Source: Flavobacteriaceae bacterium (GTDB lineage: Bacteria > Bacteroidota > Bacteroidia > Flavobacteriales > Flavobacteriaceae). Taken from it: DNA of 13,303 bases. Of this stretch, positions 7,449 through 13,303 are shown one piece after another (position 1 is the first letter of the stretch; each line of letters begins with the position of its first letter). The position numbers and the translations under genes are program-made. The notes beneath the pieces were generated by a model. It made no database searches. It had not been told where the DNA came from and saw only the letters and a list, made by a program, of their open reading frames with translations. The stretch is from positions 1 through 13,303 of the forward strand of contig JAAZVG010000030.1 in assembly GCA_018623655.1 (NCBI GenBank), given 5' to 3'.

Positions 7449-7471
7449 AATATAGATCTATGAAATTTAAG

Positions 7472-9103
7472 CTACGCCAGTAAAGTAACTGGATGCTCTA
7501 AATACATCTTTAACGTTTGTAAGAATTGTGCTCCTGTAGCTCCATCAATCGTTCTATGATCACAAGCTAAAGTTAACTTCATCATACTTCTAGGTACGAT
7601 TACCCCGTCACGAACAACAGCCTTCTCAATGATTGCACCAACCGACAGTATTGCTGAATTAGGTTGATTAATGATCGAAGTGAACTCTTCAATACCGAAC
7701 ATTCCTAGGTTAGAAACGGTAAAAGTACTCCCTTCCATCTCTGCAGGTGTAAGCTTCTTATTACGCGCTCTTCCTGCCATGTCTTTAACGGTGGCACCAA
7801 GTTGAGTGAAAGATAATTGATCGGCATGTTTAATAACAGGAACCACCAGTCCGTCTTCAACTGCTACCGCAACACCTAGATGCACATGATGGTTGATAAT
7901 TGTAGCCTCATCAGTCCAAGTGGTATTTACTTGTTTATGTTTGAGAAGTGCCATGGCAGAGGCCTTCAGAACCATATCGTTAAATGAAACTTTTGTGTCT
8001 GGAAGTTGATTGATCTGCTGGCGAGCTGCCTTAGCTTCATCCATTTCAATTTCAACTGTTAAATAGTAATGGGGGGCAGTAAATTTCGACTCTGAAAGGC
8101 GTTTGGCAATTACCTTACGCATTTGAGAATTCTTTATTGACTCATTATTTTCTACTCCTGCTGCAACAACTACCGGTGCAGCTGCTGATTTAGCAGTAGG
8201 AGTGGCTAGCGCAGCACCTACTTGTGCTTGCTCTACGTCGCGACGAATGATTCTACCATGCTCACCTGAACCTTTTACAGCAGACAGATCTAATCCTTTT
8301 TCTTTTGCCAACTTTTTGGCTAGTGGAGAAGCGAATATTCTTCCATTTGAATGAGTAACCTCTGTAGTTTGCACAACCGGAGCAGCTTGAACAACTGGTT
8401 CAGGAGTTTCACTCTTGACTTCGGCTACCTCTTTATGAGTAGCTGAAGCGGCAGGGGCCTGAGCTGTAGCGCTAGTTAAAACAGACGATACATCGGTTCC
8501 TGCAGGACCTATAATCGCTAAAACAGCATCCACAGGAGCTGAACCGCCCTGATCGATGCCAATATGTAATAAAGTACCTGAATAAAAAGATTCGAATTCC
8601 ATCGTTGCCTTATCAGTTTCAATTTCAGCAAGAATTTCTCCTTCCTCAACAGTATCTCCTACTTTCTTTAACCAACTAGCTACCGTACCCTCTTCCATTG
8701 TGTCACTAAGGCGTGGCATAGTAACGATTTCTACTCCAGCAGGTATTGAAGCTGTTACGGGAGCTTCCTTTTCTGGTGCTGGAGCAGCCTCAACTGGTTT
8801 AACTTCTTCAGCTGGTGCAGCGGCTGACGTTGTTGTACCGCTTAAAAATGCAGAAATATCCTCACCTTCATCACCGATAATTGCAAGAAGGGAATCAACA
8901 GGGGCACCATCTCCTTCTGGAATACCTATGTGTAATAAGGTTCCGTTATAAAAAGATTCAAACTCCATGGTTGCCTTATCGGTTTCAATTTCCGCTAAGA
9001 TTTCACCTTCTTCTACTTTGTCTCCTACTTTCTTTAACCACTTTGCGACGGTCCCTTCTTCCATGGTATCGCTCAGTCGTGGCATGGTAACTACTTCTGC
9101 CAT
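7472..9103 (-). CDS. pdhC: Pyruvate dehydrogenase complex E2, dihydrolipoamide acetyltransferase
   Basis: The core of the pyruvate dehydrogenase complex in the cytoplasm. It passes the acetyl group from E1-bound hydroxyethyl-ThDP through lipoyl-lysine to CoA. The protein has 543 residues. Domains: lipoyl 1 (about 4-82, lipoyl-Lys43 in ETDKA), an Ala/Pro-rich linker (88-122), lipoyl 2 (126-204, Lys165), a second Ala/Pro/Val linker (205-252), the peripheral-subunit-binding domain (255-291, FASPLAKKLA to HGRIIRRDV) and the acetyltransferase domain (about 320-543) with catalytic DHRTIDG (His516, Asp520). The two lipoyl domains are almost identical. The gene follows pdhA after 2 bases and ends at a strong terminator. 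The direct pairing with E1-alpha and the domain sequence favour PDH over the 2-oxoglutarate or branched-chain complexes. Confidence 0.95.
   Translation of the reverse strand: MAEVVTMPRLSDTMEEGTVAKWLKKVGDKVEEGEILAEIETDKATMEFESFYNGTLLHIGIPEGDGAPVDSLLAIIGDEGEDISAFLSGTTTSAAAPAEEVKPVEAAPAPEKEAPVTASIPAGVEIVTMPRLSDTMEEGTVASWLKKVGDTVEEGEILAEIETDKATMEFESFYSGTLLHIGIDQGGSAPVDAVLAIIGPAGTDVSSVLTSATAQAPAASATHKEVAEVKSETPEPVVQAAPVVQTTEVTHSNGRIFASPLAKKLAKEKGLDLSAVKGSGEHGRIIRRDVEQAQVGAALATPTAKSAAAPVVVAAGVENNESIKNSQMRKVIAKRLSESKFTAPHYYLTVEIEMDEAKAARQQINQLPDTKVSFNDMVLKASAMALLKHKQVNTTWTDEATIINHHVHLGVAVAVEDGLVVPVIKHADQLSFTQLGATVKDMAGRARNKKLTPAEMEGSTFTVSNLGMFGIEEFTSIINQPNSAILSVGAIIEKAVVRDGVIVPRSMMKLTLACDHRTIDGATGAQFLQTLKMYLEHPVTLLA
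8498..9094 (-). repeat. Tandem lipoyl-domain coding repeat within pdhC
   Basis: Two in-frame copies of a 231-base unit, 8864-9094 (lipoyl 1) and 8498-8728 (lipoyl 2), are offset by 366 bases. Over residues 5-60 against 127-182 the proteins differ at only 3 of 56 positions, by my hand alignment, whereas the DNA differs at many third-codon positions. The repeat is therefore an old domain duplication held by selection or partial conversion, not a recent duplication. Confidence 0.85.
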
Positions 9104-9105
9104 TG

Positions 9106-10104
9106 CTATAATTTATGGGATAAAAATGGATAATCTTCTTGCTCGTAAACAGTATCGTAAAGTTGTTCGATCGGAGGAAAATCTGAGTCTTCAGCAAACT
9201 TCTCACACTCTGCAACTAGATCTCTTACACGAGCATCAATTACCTTAATATCGTCTTCTGATGCCCACTTTTTGTCGAGAATAAGCTCTTTAACTTGAGA
9301 AATAGGATCTATTTTTTGGTATTCCTTAACCTCTTCCTTGGTTCGATAATGCTGAGCATCAGACATTGAATGACCGCGATAACGGTAAGTCTTAGCCTCA
9401 AGGAAAGTGGGGCCTCCGCCTGAACGAGCACGCTCAATTGCCTCACTAATCGCTTCTGCGCTAGCTGCAGGATCCATTCCGTCAAATGCACTGCACGGCA
9501 TACCATACCCCAATCCTAATTTGTATATATCAGTATCATAGGCAGTTCTTGCTACAGAAGTTCCCATTGCATATCCATTATTTTCACAAATGAATACTAC
9601 CGGAAGCTGCCATAACATAGCCAAATTGAAAGTCTCGTGTAGTGATCCTTGGCGAACGGCGCCATCACCCATATATGTTAGAGTAACTGCATCGCGATCA
9701 AAATATTTATCTGCGAAGGCAAGACCCGCACCTAAAGGTATTTGACCTCCAACGATTCCGTGACCACCATAAAATCGGTGTTCCTTTGAAAAGATATGCA
9801 TTGAACCTCCCATTCCTTTAGAAGTTCCAGTGACCTTACCAAAGAGCTCCGCCATTACTTTTTTCGGATCAACCCCCATACCAATTGGCTGAACGTGATT
9901 TCTATACGCTGTAATCATTTTGTCCTTTGACAAGTCCATAGCGTGTAGCGAACCTGCTAACACTGCCTCTTGGCCATTGTAAAGATGTAAGAACCCTCTT
10001 ACTTTTTGTTGGATATATACAGCGGCTAACTTGTCTTCAAACTTTCTCCAGAAGAGCATGTCTTCATACCACTGCATGTAGGTTTCTTTCGTGATCTTTT
10101 TCAT
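9106..10104 (-). CDS. pdhA: Pyruvate dehydrogenase E1 component, alpha subunit
   Basis: The E1-alpha subunit, 332 residues, which with E1-beta forms the ThDP-dependent decarboxylase that oxidises pyruvate and acetylates E2. Visible are YRNH (67-70), GGHGIVGGQ (113-121), the ThDP/magnesium-binding motif from GDGAV (146-150) to ENNGYAM (174-180), and YRGHSMSD (242-249), which corresponds to the phosphorylation-loop region of the E1-alpha family. Length is normal for bacterial E1-alpha. E1-beta (pdhB) is not in the window, so it must be encoded elsewhere, as is common in Flavobacteriia. An exact -7 element lies 20 bases before the ATG. The pdhC gene follows after 2 bases, and porV lies upstream with a 65-base gap lacking an obvious terminator. 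Confidence 0.95.
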   Translation of the reverse strand: MKKITKETYMQWYEDMLFWRKFEDKLAAVYIQQKVRGFLHLYNGQEAVLAGSLHAMDLSKDKMITAYRNHVQPIGMGVDPKKVMAELFGKVTGTSKGMGGSMHIFSKEHRFYGGHGIVGGQIPLGAGLAFADKYFDRDAVTLTYMGDGAVRQGSLHETFNLAMLWQLPVVFICENNGYAMGTSVARTAYDTDIYKLGLGYGMPCSAFDGMDPAASAEAISEAIERARSGGGPTFLEAKTYRYRGHSMSDAQHYRTKEEVKEYQKIDPISQVKELILDKKWASEDDIKVIDARVRDLVAECEKFAEDSDFPPIEQLYDTVYEQEDYPFLSHKL

Positions 10105-10124
10105 TGGTACGATTTAGATTGTCG

Positions 10125-10132
10125 CAAAAATA
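10125..10132 (-). promoter_or_regulatory. Putative -7 element for pdhA-pdhC
   Basis: Read on the minus strand, TATTTTTG matches TAnnTTTG exactly and ends 20 bases before the pdhA ATG. No TTG -33 box is seen at normal spacing. It suggests pdhA-pdhC can be transcribed apart from porV. Confidence 0.5.
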
Positions 10133-10169
10133 ATATAAAAATCGGTCTTGGCATTGCTAAATAAGCCTC

Positions 10170-11195
10170 TTAAAAGTTGTAAAATCGATCACCAAATTCG
10201 AAGGACAATGCGATTCGTAATGCATTCTCAAATGGGTTTTGTACTTGCGAGGTAGAAAACAAATAAGAGAGGTCAATTTTAAGGTTGTCTTTACGAGCTC
10301 CAGCACCCACGGTGGCATATTTACGATTAGTAATATCCGTGGTATCATGGTAGTATCCGAGACGCAAAAACAGATCGTCTCTGAAATTATACTCACTTCC
10401 CAGAGCAAATCCAAGGGCTTTATTAGCGACAGGTACAACAAGTGTATTCGCCTCTAAGGTAACCGAAAGCGTTGAATCGTAATCAAAGATAAAATCGTGT
10501 CCAAGCCCCATGCGGAGTGTGCTCGGTAAATACTGCTCTACCCCGTCTAAATCATAAGAAAGTGTAGTACCAAAATTAGACAGAGATAATCCTGCTCTCC
10601 ATCTAGAATCGGCTCCTTCTCTGATATTTAAATCAGATCGGTAATAAAATCCTACATCCACAGCTAAAGCATTGGCAGCCCTCGCATCTTGAACAGCTTC
10701 TGTAAGTTTTAAATTTGAACTGATAAAGCGAAGACCTGCTCCAACAGATAATTGATCATTGAGCTGAAGGCCATAGGCAAAATCAAGCGCTAGTTCATTT
10801 GGTTTTACAATCTGAGCAGGTTCGTCAATGGTTTGACGAAATTCAACTTCTCCCAACCCAAAATAGGTCAAGCCGACAGCTAGTGCACTTACATCATTTA
10901 TACGTTGCGCATAATTCGCCCCAAGCAGACTCACATCATCGGCGATATTGGCTAAATAAGGCGTATATGCTATCCCAAATTCAGCAGAGTTACCTAACCA
11001 AACTAATTTGGCGGGGTTCCACCGTGCTGAATTAACGTCGGCATGGGTAGCCACTCCAGTATCTCCCATACCCGCTGCTCGTGCATCGATCGGAATATTC
11101 AAAAAGGGAACCGCAGGTGTAGTATTGTCTTGAGCGAAAAGATGACCCGAAAACAAAAGGCCAACAACTATTGATATATGTTTAGTGAATCTCAT
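10170..11195 (-). CDS. porV: Type IX secretion system outer-membrane protein PorV
   Basis: An outer-membrane beta-barrel of the FadL-like type that, in characterised species, collects type IX cargo from the SprA/Sov translocon and carries it to the PorU sortase. The protein has 341 residues, somewhat shorter than many PorV proteins. Residues 1-21 form a signal peptide ending FAQ. The hallmark N-terminal segment follows: PFLNIPIDARAAGMGDTGVA (30-49), then NSARWNPAKL (55-64). The rest is alternating beta-strand pattern, ending in the aromatic FYNF typical of barrel proteins. DARAAGMG with WNPAKL separates it from PorQ, which shares the general layout. It lies directly upstream of pdhA on the same strand, an arrangement I recall from other Flavobacteriia, and diverges from murF. 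No porU is present in the window. I am fairly sure of PorV; a PorV paralogue is the main alternative. Confidence 0.87.
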   Translation of the reverse strand: MRFTKHISIVVGLLFSGHLFAQDNTTPAVPFLNIPIDARAAGMGDTGVATHADVNSARWNPAKLVWLGNSAEFGIAYTPYLANIADDVSLLGANYAQRINDVSALAVGLTYFGLGEVEFRQTIDEPAQIVKPNELALDFAYGLQLNDQLSVGAGLRFISSNLKLTEAVQDARAANALAVDVGFYYRSDLNIREGADSRWRAGLSLSNFGTTLSYDLDGVEQYLPSTLRMGLGHDFIFDYDSTLSVTLEANTLVVPVANKALGFALGSEYNFRDDLFLRLGYYHDTTDITNRKYATVGAGARKDNLKIDLSYLFSTSQVQNPFENALRIALSFEFGDRFYNF

Positions 11196-11213
11196 TGTAA
11201 TCTATTTAGAATA

Positions 11214-11220
11214 CAAAGTA
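11214..11220 (-). promoter_or_regulatory. Possible imperfect -7 element for porV
   Basis: On the minus strand TACTTTG is one T shorter than TAnnTTTG and ends 18 bases before the porV ATG, the same distance as the exact -7 boxes of pdhA and the phosphatase gene (18-20 bases). It lies in the 71-base divergent region shared with murF. This is weak evidence, resting mainly on position. Confidence 0.3.
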
Positions 11221-11239
11221 CGAACATTAGGCGAATTAG

Positions 11240-11247
11240 TATCTTCG
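11240..11247 (+). promoter_or_regulatory. Possible -7 element for murF
   Basis: TATCTTCG differs from TAnnTTTG at one base and ends 19 bases before the murF ATG. It lies in the divergent region between porV and murF. No clear TTG -33 element is seen. Confidence 0.35.
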
Positions 11248-11266
11248 TGTCACGATTCCTTTCGAT

Positions 11267-12538
11267 ATGAAGATTGATGAGTTATATGAGCTATTTAAGC
11301 AAAGTTCAGGCGTCTGTACAGACACTCGAAACTTAGAAAAAAATCAACTGTTTTTTGCACTTAAGGGCCCTTCTTTTAATGGAGATGATTTTGCTTTAGA
11401 AGCAATAAATAAAGGAGCTTTATATGCCATTGTTAGTAAGAACTGTACTGAGAACAGTGAGAGAATCATACCTGTTGAAGACCCACTAAAAGCACTTCAG
11501 AAACTAGCGAGATTGCATCGTGATCAATTTGAGATTCCAGTAATTGGACTTACAGGAAGTAATGGTAAAACCACCACCAAAGAACTCATTAATGCGGCAT
11601 TATCGAGCGAGTATGAAACCCTTTGTACTAAAGGAAATCTGAATAATCACATTGGAGTACCCCTAACCTTGCTGAAACTTCAGTCAACTCACGAGATCGC
11701 AATCATTGAAATGGGTGCCAATCATCAAGGTGAAATCGCCGAGCTCTGTGAAATTGCCAACCCCAATCTAGGCTTAATCACCAATTTCGGAAAAGCACAT
11801 TTAGAAGGTTTCGGAGGTATCGAGGGAGTAATTAAAGGAAAGTCAGAACTTTATCAGCATTTAATTCACCTAGGAGGCGTCATTTTCTTCAACGAAGAAG
11901 ATTCGATTCAAAAAGAAAAATTAGCAACTTACGACAATCGTTCAAGTTATGGTTTAGTAAAAGAAGCAGACACCTATTTAGAATTGCTTCAAACAGAACC
12001 AACCATTACTTTGAAATGGAAAAATCTTGAATTATCTAGTTCTCTTTTTGGAAAATATAACGCTCTTAACCTATCAGCTGCTGTAGCTATTGCTCATTTT
12101 TTCGAGCTTGACCCAATATCGGTACAACAAAGCCTAAGCAATTATCGCGCAAAACACATGCGTTCAGAAATTCGCACGATTAATGGTAATCAATTGTTTC
12201 TAGATGCTTATAATGCCAACCCCAGTAGTTTAAAAGTAAGCCTTGAAACATTTAAATCGCTAAAATGGCAGAATACGGCGCTTGTAATCGGTGATATGTT
12301 TGAACTTGGCGCAGAATCTGAGAAAGAGCACAAAGCTATTGTTGATCTAATTATCACATTAGGTTTTGAAGAGGTTTATTTAGTTGGAAAGCACTTTCAA
12401 AAAGTAAATCACCCCTTCAAAGGGTTTGAATCGACTGCTGAACTACTTGAAAACTTTCCCGATATGCTGAAAAACAAGAATATCTATTTGAAGGCTTCGA
12501 GATCGATGACCCTAGAAAAGGTATTAGATAGGCTATAG
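11267..12538 (+). CDS. murF: UDP-N-acetylmuramoyl-tripeptide--D-alanyl-D-alanine ligase (MurF)
   Basis: The cytoplasmic ATP-dependent ligase that adds D-Ala-D-Ala to UDP-MurNAc-tripeptide, the last soluble step of peptidoglycan precursor synthesis. The protein has 423 residues, close to the family norm for Bacteroidota. An N-terminal UDP-MurNAc-binding domain carries the usual VCTDTRNL and LFFALKGPSFNGDDF segments (16-44). The ATP-binding P-loop is TGSNGKTTTKE (96-106). NNHIGVPLTLL (126-136), EMGANHQGEIAEL (148-160), FGKAHLEGF (174-182) and GKSELY (191-196, Lys-containing active-site region) follow. DAYNANPSS in the C-terminal domain is also diagnostic. It is a single-gene unit, divergent from porV. 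Its TAG is one base away from the stop of the convergent pterin-synthase gene. Confidence 0.95.
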   Translation: MKIDELYELFKQSSGVCTDTRNLEKNQLFFALKGPSFNGDDFALEAINKGALYAIVSKNCTENSERIIPVEDPLKALQKLARLHRDQFEIPVIGLTGSNGKTTTKELINAALSSEYETLCTKGNLNNHIGVPLTLLKLQSTHEIAIIEMGANHQGEIAELCEIANPNLGLITNFGKAHLEGFGGIEGVIKGKSELYQHLIHLGGVIFFNEEDSIQKEKLATYDNRSSYGLVKEADTYLELLQTEPTITLKWKNLELSSSLFGKYNALNLSAAVAIAHFFELDPISVQQSLSNYRAKHMRSEIRTINGNQLFLDAYNANPSSLKVSLETFKSLKWQNTALVIGDMFELGAESEKEHKAIVDLIITLGFEEVYLVGKHFQKVNHPFKGFESTAELLENFPDMLKNKNIYLKASRSMTLEKVLDRL

Positions 12539-12539
12539 G

Positions 12540-12950
12540 TTACCAATCCCCATACTCTACACCGTTTTTAGCGGTTTCGAATAAAGTAATATGCAATTCA
12601 CGATCGTCGCCAATGATCGGTTTAAGTACATCGTAGATTACCTTGGCTAAATGCTCTGTGGAAGGCAGTAGATTCTTAAATTCGGGGCAATCCACATTCA
12701 AGTTTTTGTGATCAAAACGACGCTCAACTTGCTCCTTAATGATTCGGCCGAGTTCACCTAGATCAATTACAAATCCCGTGTTCGGATCAACCTCACCCCT
12801 AACTCGAACTTCTAATTCAAAATTATGGCCATGAAAGTGAGGGCTATTACACTTACCAAAAACCTCACGATTCTTTTCATCACTCCACGAAGGATTGTGT
12901 AGGCGGTGGGCTGCATTAAAATGCGCTCTTCTGCAAATAGTGGCAATCAT
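12540..12950 (-). CDS. 6-pyruvoyl-tetrahydropterin synthase / QueD family enzyme (PTPS-type active site)
   Basis: A homo-oligomeric tunnel-fold zinc enzyme of 136 residues acting on 7,8-dihydroneopterin triphosphate. Family members make 6-pyruvoyl-tetrahydropterin (biopterin route) or 6-carboxy-tetrahydropterin (QueD, queuosine route). Zinc ligands are His15 (AAHRL), His40 and His42 (HGH); the catalytic triad is Cys34, Asp80 and His81 (DHKNLN); Glu99 (STEH) and Glu125 (FET) fit the substrate-anchoring positions. Cys34 lies six residues before His40. This spacing, and the surrounding SDEKN and FGKCNSP, resemble animal PTPS rather than E. coli QueD, where the Cys is four residues before the His. 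I therefore leave the symbol open; Bacteroidota homologues are often annotated queD. No other queuosine or biopterin gene is adjacent. The -7 box is only 5 bases from the ATG. Confidence 0.87.
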   Translation of the reverse strand: MIATICRRAHFNAAHRLHNPSWSDEKNREVFGKCNSPHFHGHNFELEVRVRGEVDPNTGFVIDLGELGRIIKEQVERRFDHKNLNVDCPEFKNLLPSTEHLAKVIYDVLKPIIGDDRELHITLFETAKNGVEYGDW

Positions 12951-12955
12951 GGGCG

Positions 12956-12963
12956 CAAATTTA
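12956..12963 (-). promoter_or_regulatory. Putative -7 element for the pterin-synthase gene, near-leaderless
   Basis: On the minus strand TAAATTTG matches TAnnTTTG exactly and ends 5 bases before the ATG at 12950. No TTG is seen at standard -33 spacing. If active, the mRNA would start at or within a few bases of the start codon. Confidence 0.45.
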
Positions 12964-12992
12964 GATAATTAGATTACATCTACACTGATTTT

Positions 12993-13250
12993 TTAATTCA
13001 GAGGTACCTCAATAGCTAGAAGTTTGGCATTTGATTGGGCTTTAAGGGTAACATTGTTTGCATCGGTGATACCAATAGCATCCCTTCTTCCCAGATTTTC
13101 TCCTTCAATCATAACCTCACCTTCAATAACAAAGAGATACAATCCGTTGGCAGCATTCTTTAAAGTATAAGTTGTGCTGCTGTGCGAAGATTTCAGCCAT
13201 CCATGGTCAGCATAGCCTCGAGAATCGGCTAAGAACAATTTCGTTTTCAT
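12993..13250 (-). CDS. Internally deleted pirin-like protein (N-terminal leader joined to the C-terminal cupin)
   Basis: An 85-residue protein. Residues 1-24 (MKTKLFLADSRGYADHGWLK onward to SHS) match the extreme N-terminus of pirin/YhhW proteins, where RGHANHGWLDSWHTFSF is usual. From about residue 25 it matches the pirin C-terminal cupin (NGLYLFVIEGEV at 35-46, LGRRDAIGI at 53-61, AKLLAIEVP near the end). A full pirin has about 230-240 residues, so roughly 150 residues are missing in frame. These include the whole N-terminal cupin with its HxH...E...H iron site, so the quercetinase or redox role of pirins cannot be kept. The DNA at the join (13173-13185) carries two TGTGC copies 8 bases apart. 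The frame is intact and has a plausible -7 box, so it could be a live mini-cupin or an in-frame deletion relic. It lies upstream of the pterin-synthase gene, 42 bases away. Confidence 0.65.
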   Translation of the reverse strand: MKTKLFLADSRGYADHGWLKSSHSSTTYTLKNAANGLYLFVIEGEVMIEGENLGRRDAIGITDANNVTLKAQSNAKLLAIEVPLN

Positions 13251-13260
13251 GTTTTTGTTT

Positions 13261-13268
13261 TAAAGATA
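13261..13268 (-). promoter_or_regulatory. Possible -7 element for the pirin-like gene
   Basis: On the minus strand TATCTTTA matches TAnnTTTG at all but the last base and ends 10 bases before the ATG at 13250. It lies directly downstream of the terminator of the preceding gene. Support is weak. Confidence 0.3.
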
Positions 13269-13274
13269 CCCTAT

Positions 13275-13303
13275 AAAAAAGGGAGACTAAAAAGCCTCCC
13301 TAA
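13275..13303 (-). terminator. Rho-independent terminator of an upstream minus-strand gene beyond the window
   Basis: AGGGAG (13280-13285) pairs with CTCCCT (13296-13301) around a 10-base loop. On the minus strand the stem is followed by six T (13275-13280). It faces the right way to end a minus-strand gene that lies to the right of the window, and it insulates the pirin-like gene from it. Confidence 0.7.

Noticed and set aside
8700..9248. Several open frames on both strands across the start of pdhC and the end of pdhA
   Set aside because: They are in other frames of strongly supported genes, and their sequences are low-complexity shadows of the lipoyl domain and linker.
10105..10169. Terminator between porV and pdhA
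   Set aside because: Only a weak GGC/GCC pairing is seen, with no strong stem followed by a T run.
10157..10457. Open frames on both strands within the 3' half of porV
   Set aside because: They overlap the clear beta-barrel coding frame and have no family features.
10170..11195. PorQ instead of PorV
   Set aside because: The DARAAGMGDTGVAT and NSARWNPAKL segments and the neighbouring pdhA are typical of PorV. PorQ shares the barrel type but not these motifs, as I know them.
1..13303. CRISPR arrays, tRNA or rRNA genes, insertion sequences, integrases, toxin-antitoxin or defence genes
   Set aside because: No regularly spaced repeats, structured RNA motifs or recognisable mobile or defence proteins were found. 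Almost every base is assigned to a conserved gene.

Overview
The window looks like part of the chromosome of a Bacteroidota bacterium, most likely of the order Flavobacteriales. The signs are a PorV-type protein of the type IX secretion system, a PafA-type alkaline phosphatase, a pyruvate dehydrogenase E1-alpha/E2 gene pair beside porV, moderate-to-low GC, and several copies of the Bacteroidota -7 promoter element (TAnnTTTG) just upstream of genes. Coding density is very high. The longest non-coding gap is about 90 bases. I saw no tRNA, rRNA, CRISPR array, insertion sequence or phage gene. Most of this is core or house-keeping content, not an accessory island.

Left part (1-3097): the 3' part of a ketoacyl-ACP synthase III-like gene runs off the left edge and is followed 7 bases later by a family 2 glycosyltransferase. 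This pair is probably the end of an operon for an acylated or glycosylated product. A PafA-like periplasmic phosphatase gene converges on it, with a 26-base overlap.

Middle left (3098-7393): a divergent promoter region separates the phosphatase from an MlaE/MlaF lipid-transport ABC pair. That pair meets, tail to tail, a minus-strand operon of a short-chain dehydrogenase, a SprT-like metalloprotein and a DUF389 membrane protein.

Middle right (7394-11195, all minus): porV, then pdhA, then pdhC, ending in a clear rho-independent terminator. PorV handles secreted cargo at the outer membrane. PdhA and PdhC are the E1-alpha and E2 subunits of pyruvate dehydrogenase. E1-beta and E3 are not here.

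Right part (11196-13303): murF (peptidoglycan synthesis) diverges from porV and abuts a convergent 6-pyruvoyl-tetrahydropterin synthase/QueD family gene whose active-site spacing is of the animal PTPS type. Beyond it lies an 85-residue pirin-like gene that joins the extreme N-terminus of a pirin directly to its C-terminal cupin, apparently by a large in-frame internal deletion. A minus-strand terminator for a gene outside the window closes the sequence.

I did not find a clear new multi-gene system. The most unusual items are the internally deleted pirin, two genes with a promoter element only 4-5 bases from the start codon (predicted leaderless mRNAs), the PTPS-type pterin enzyme, and the porV-murF junction where I would expect gldJ/porU-type genes.
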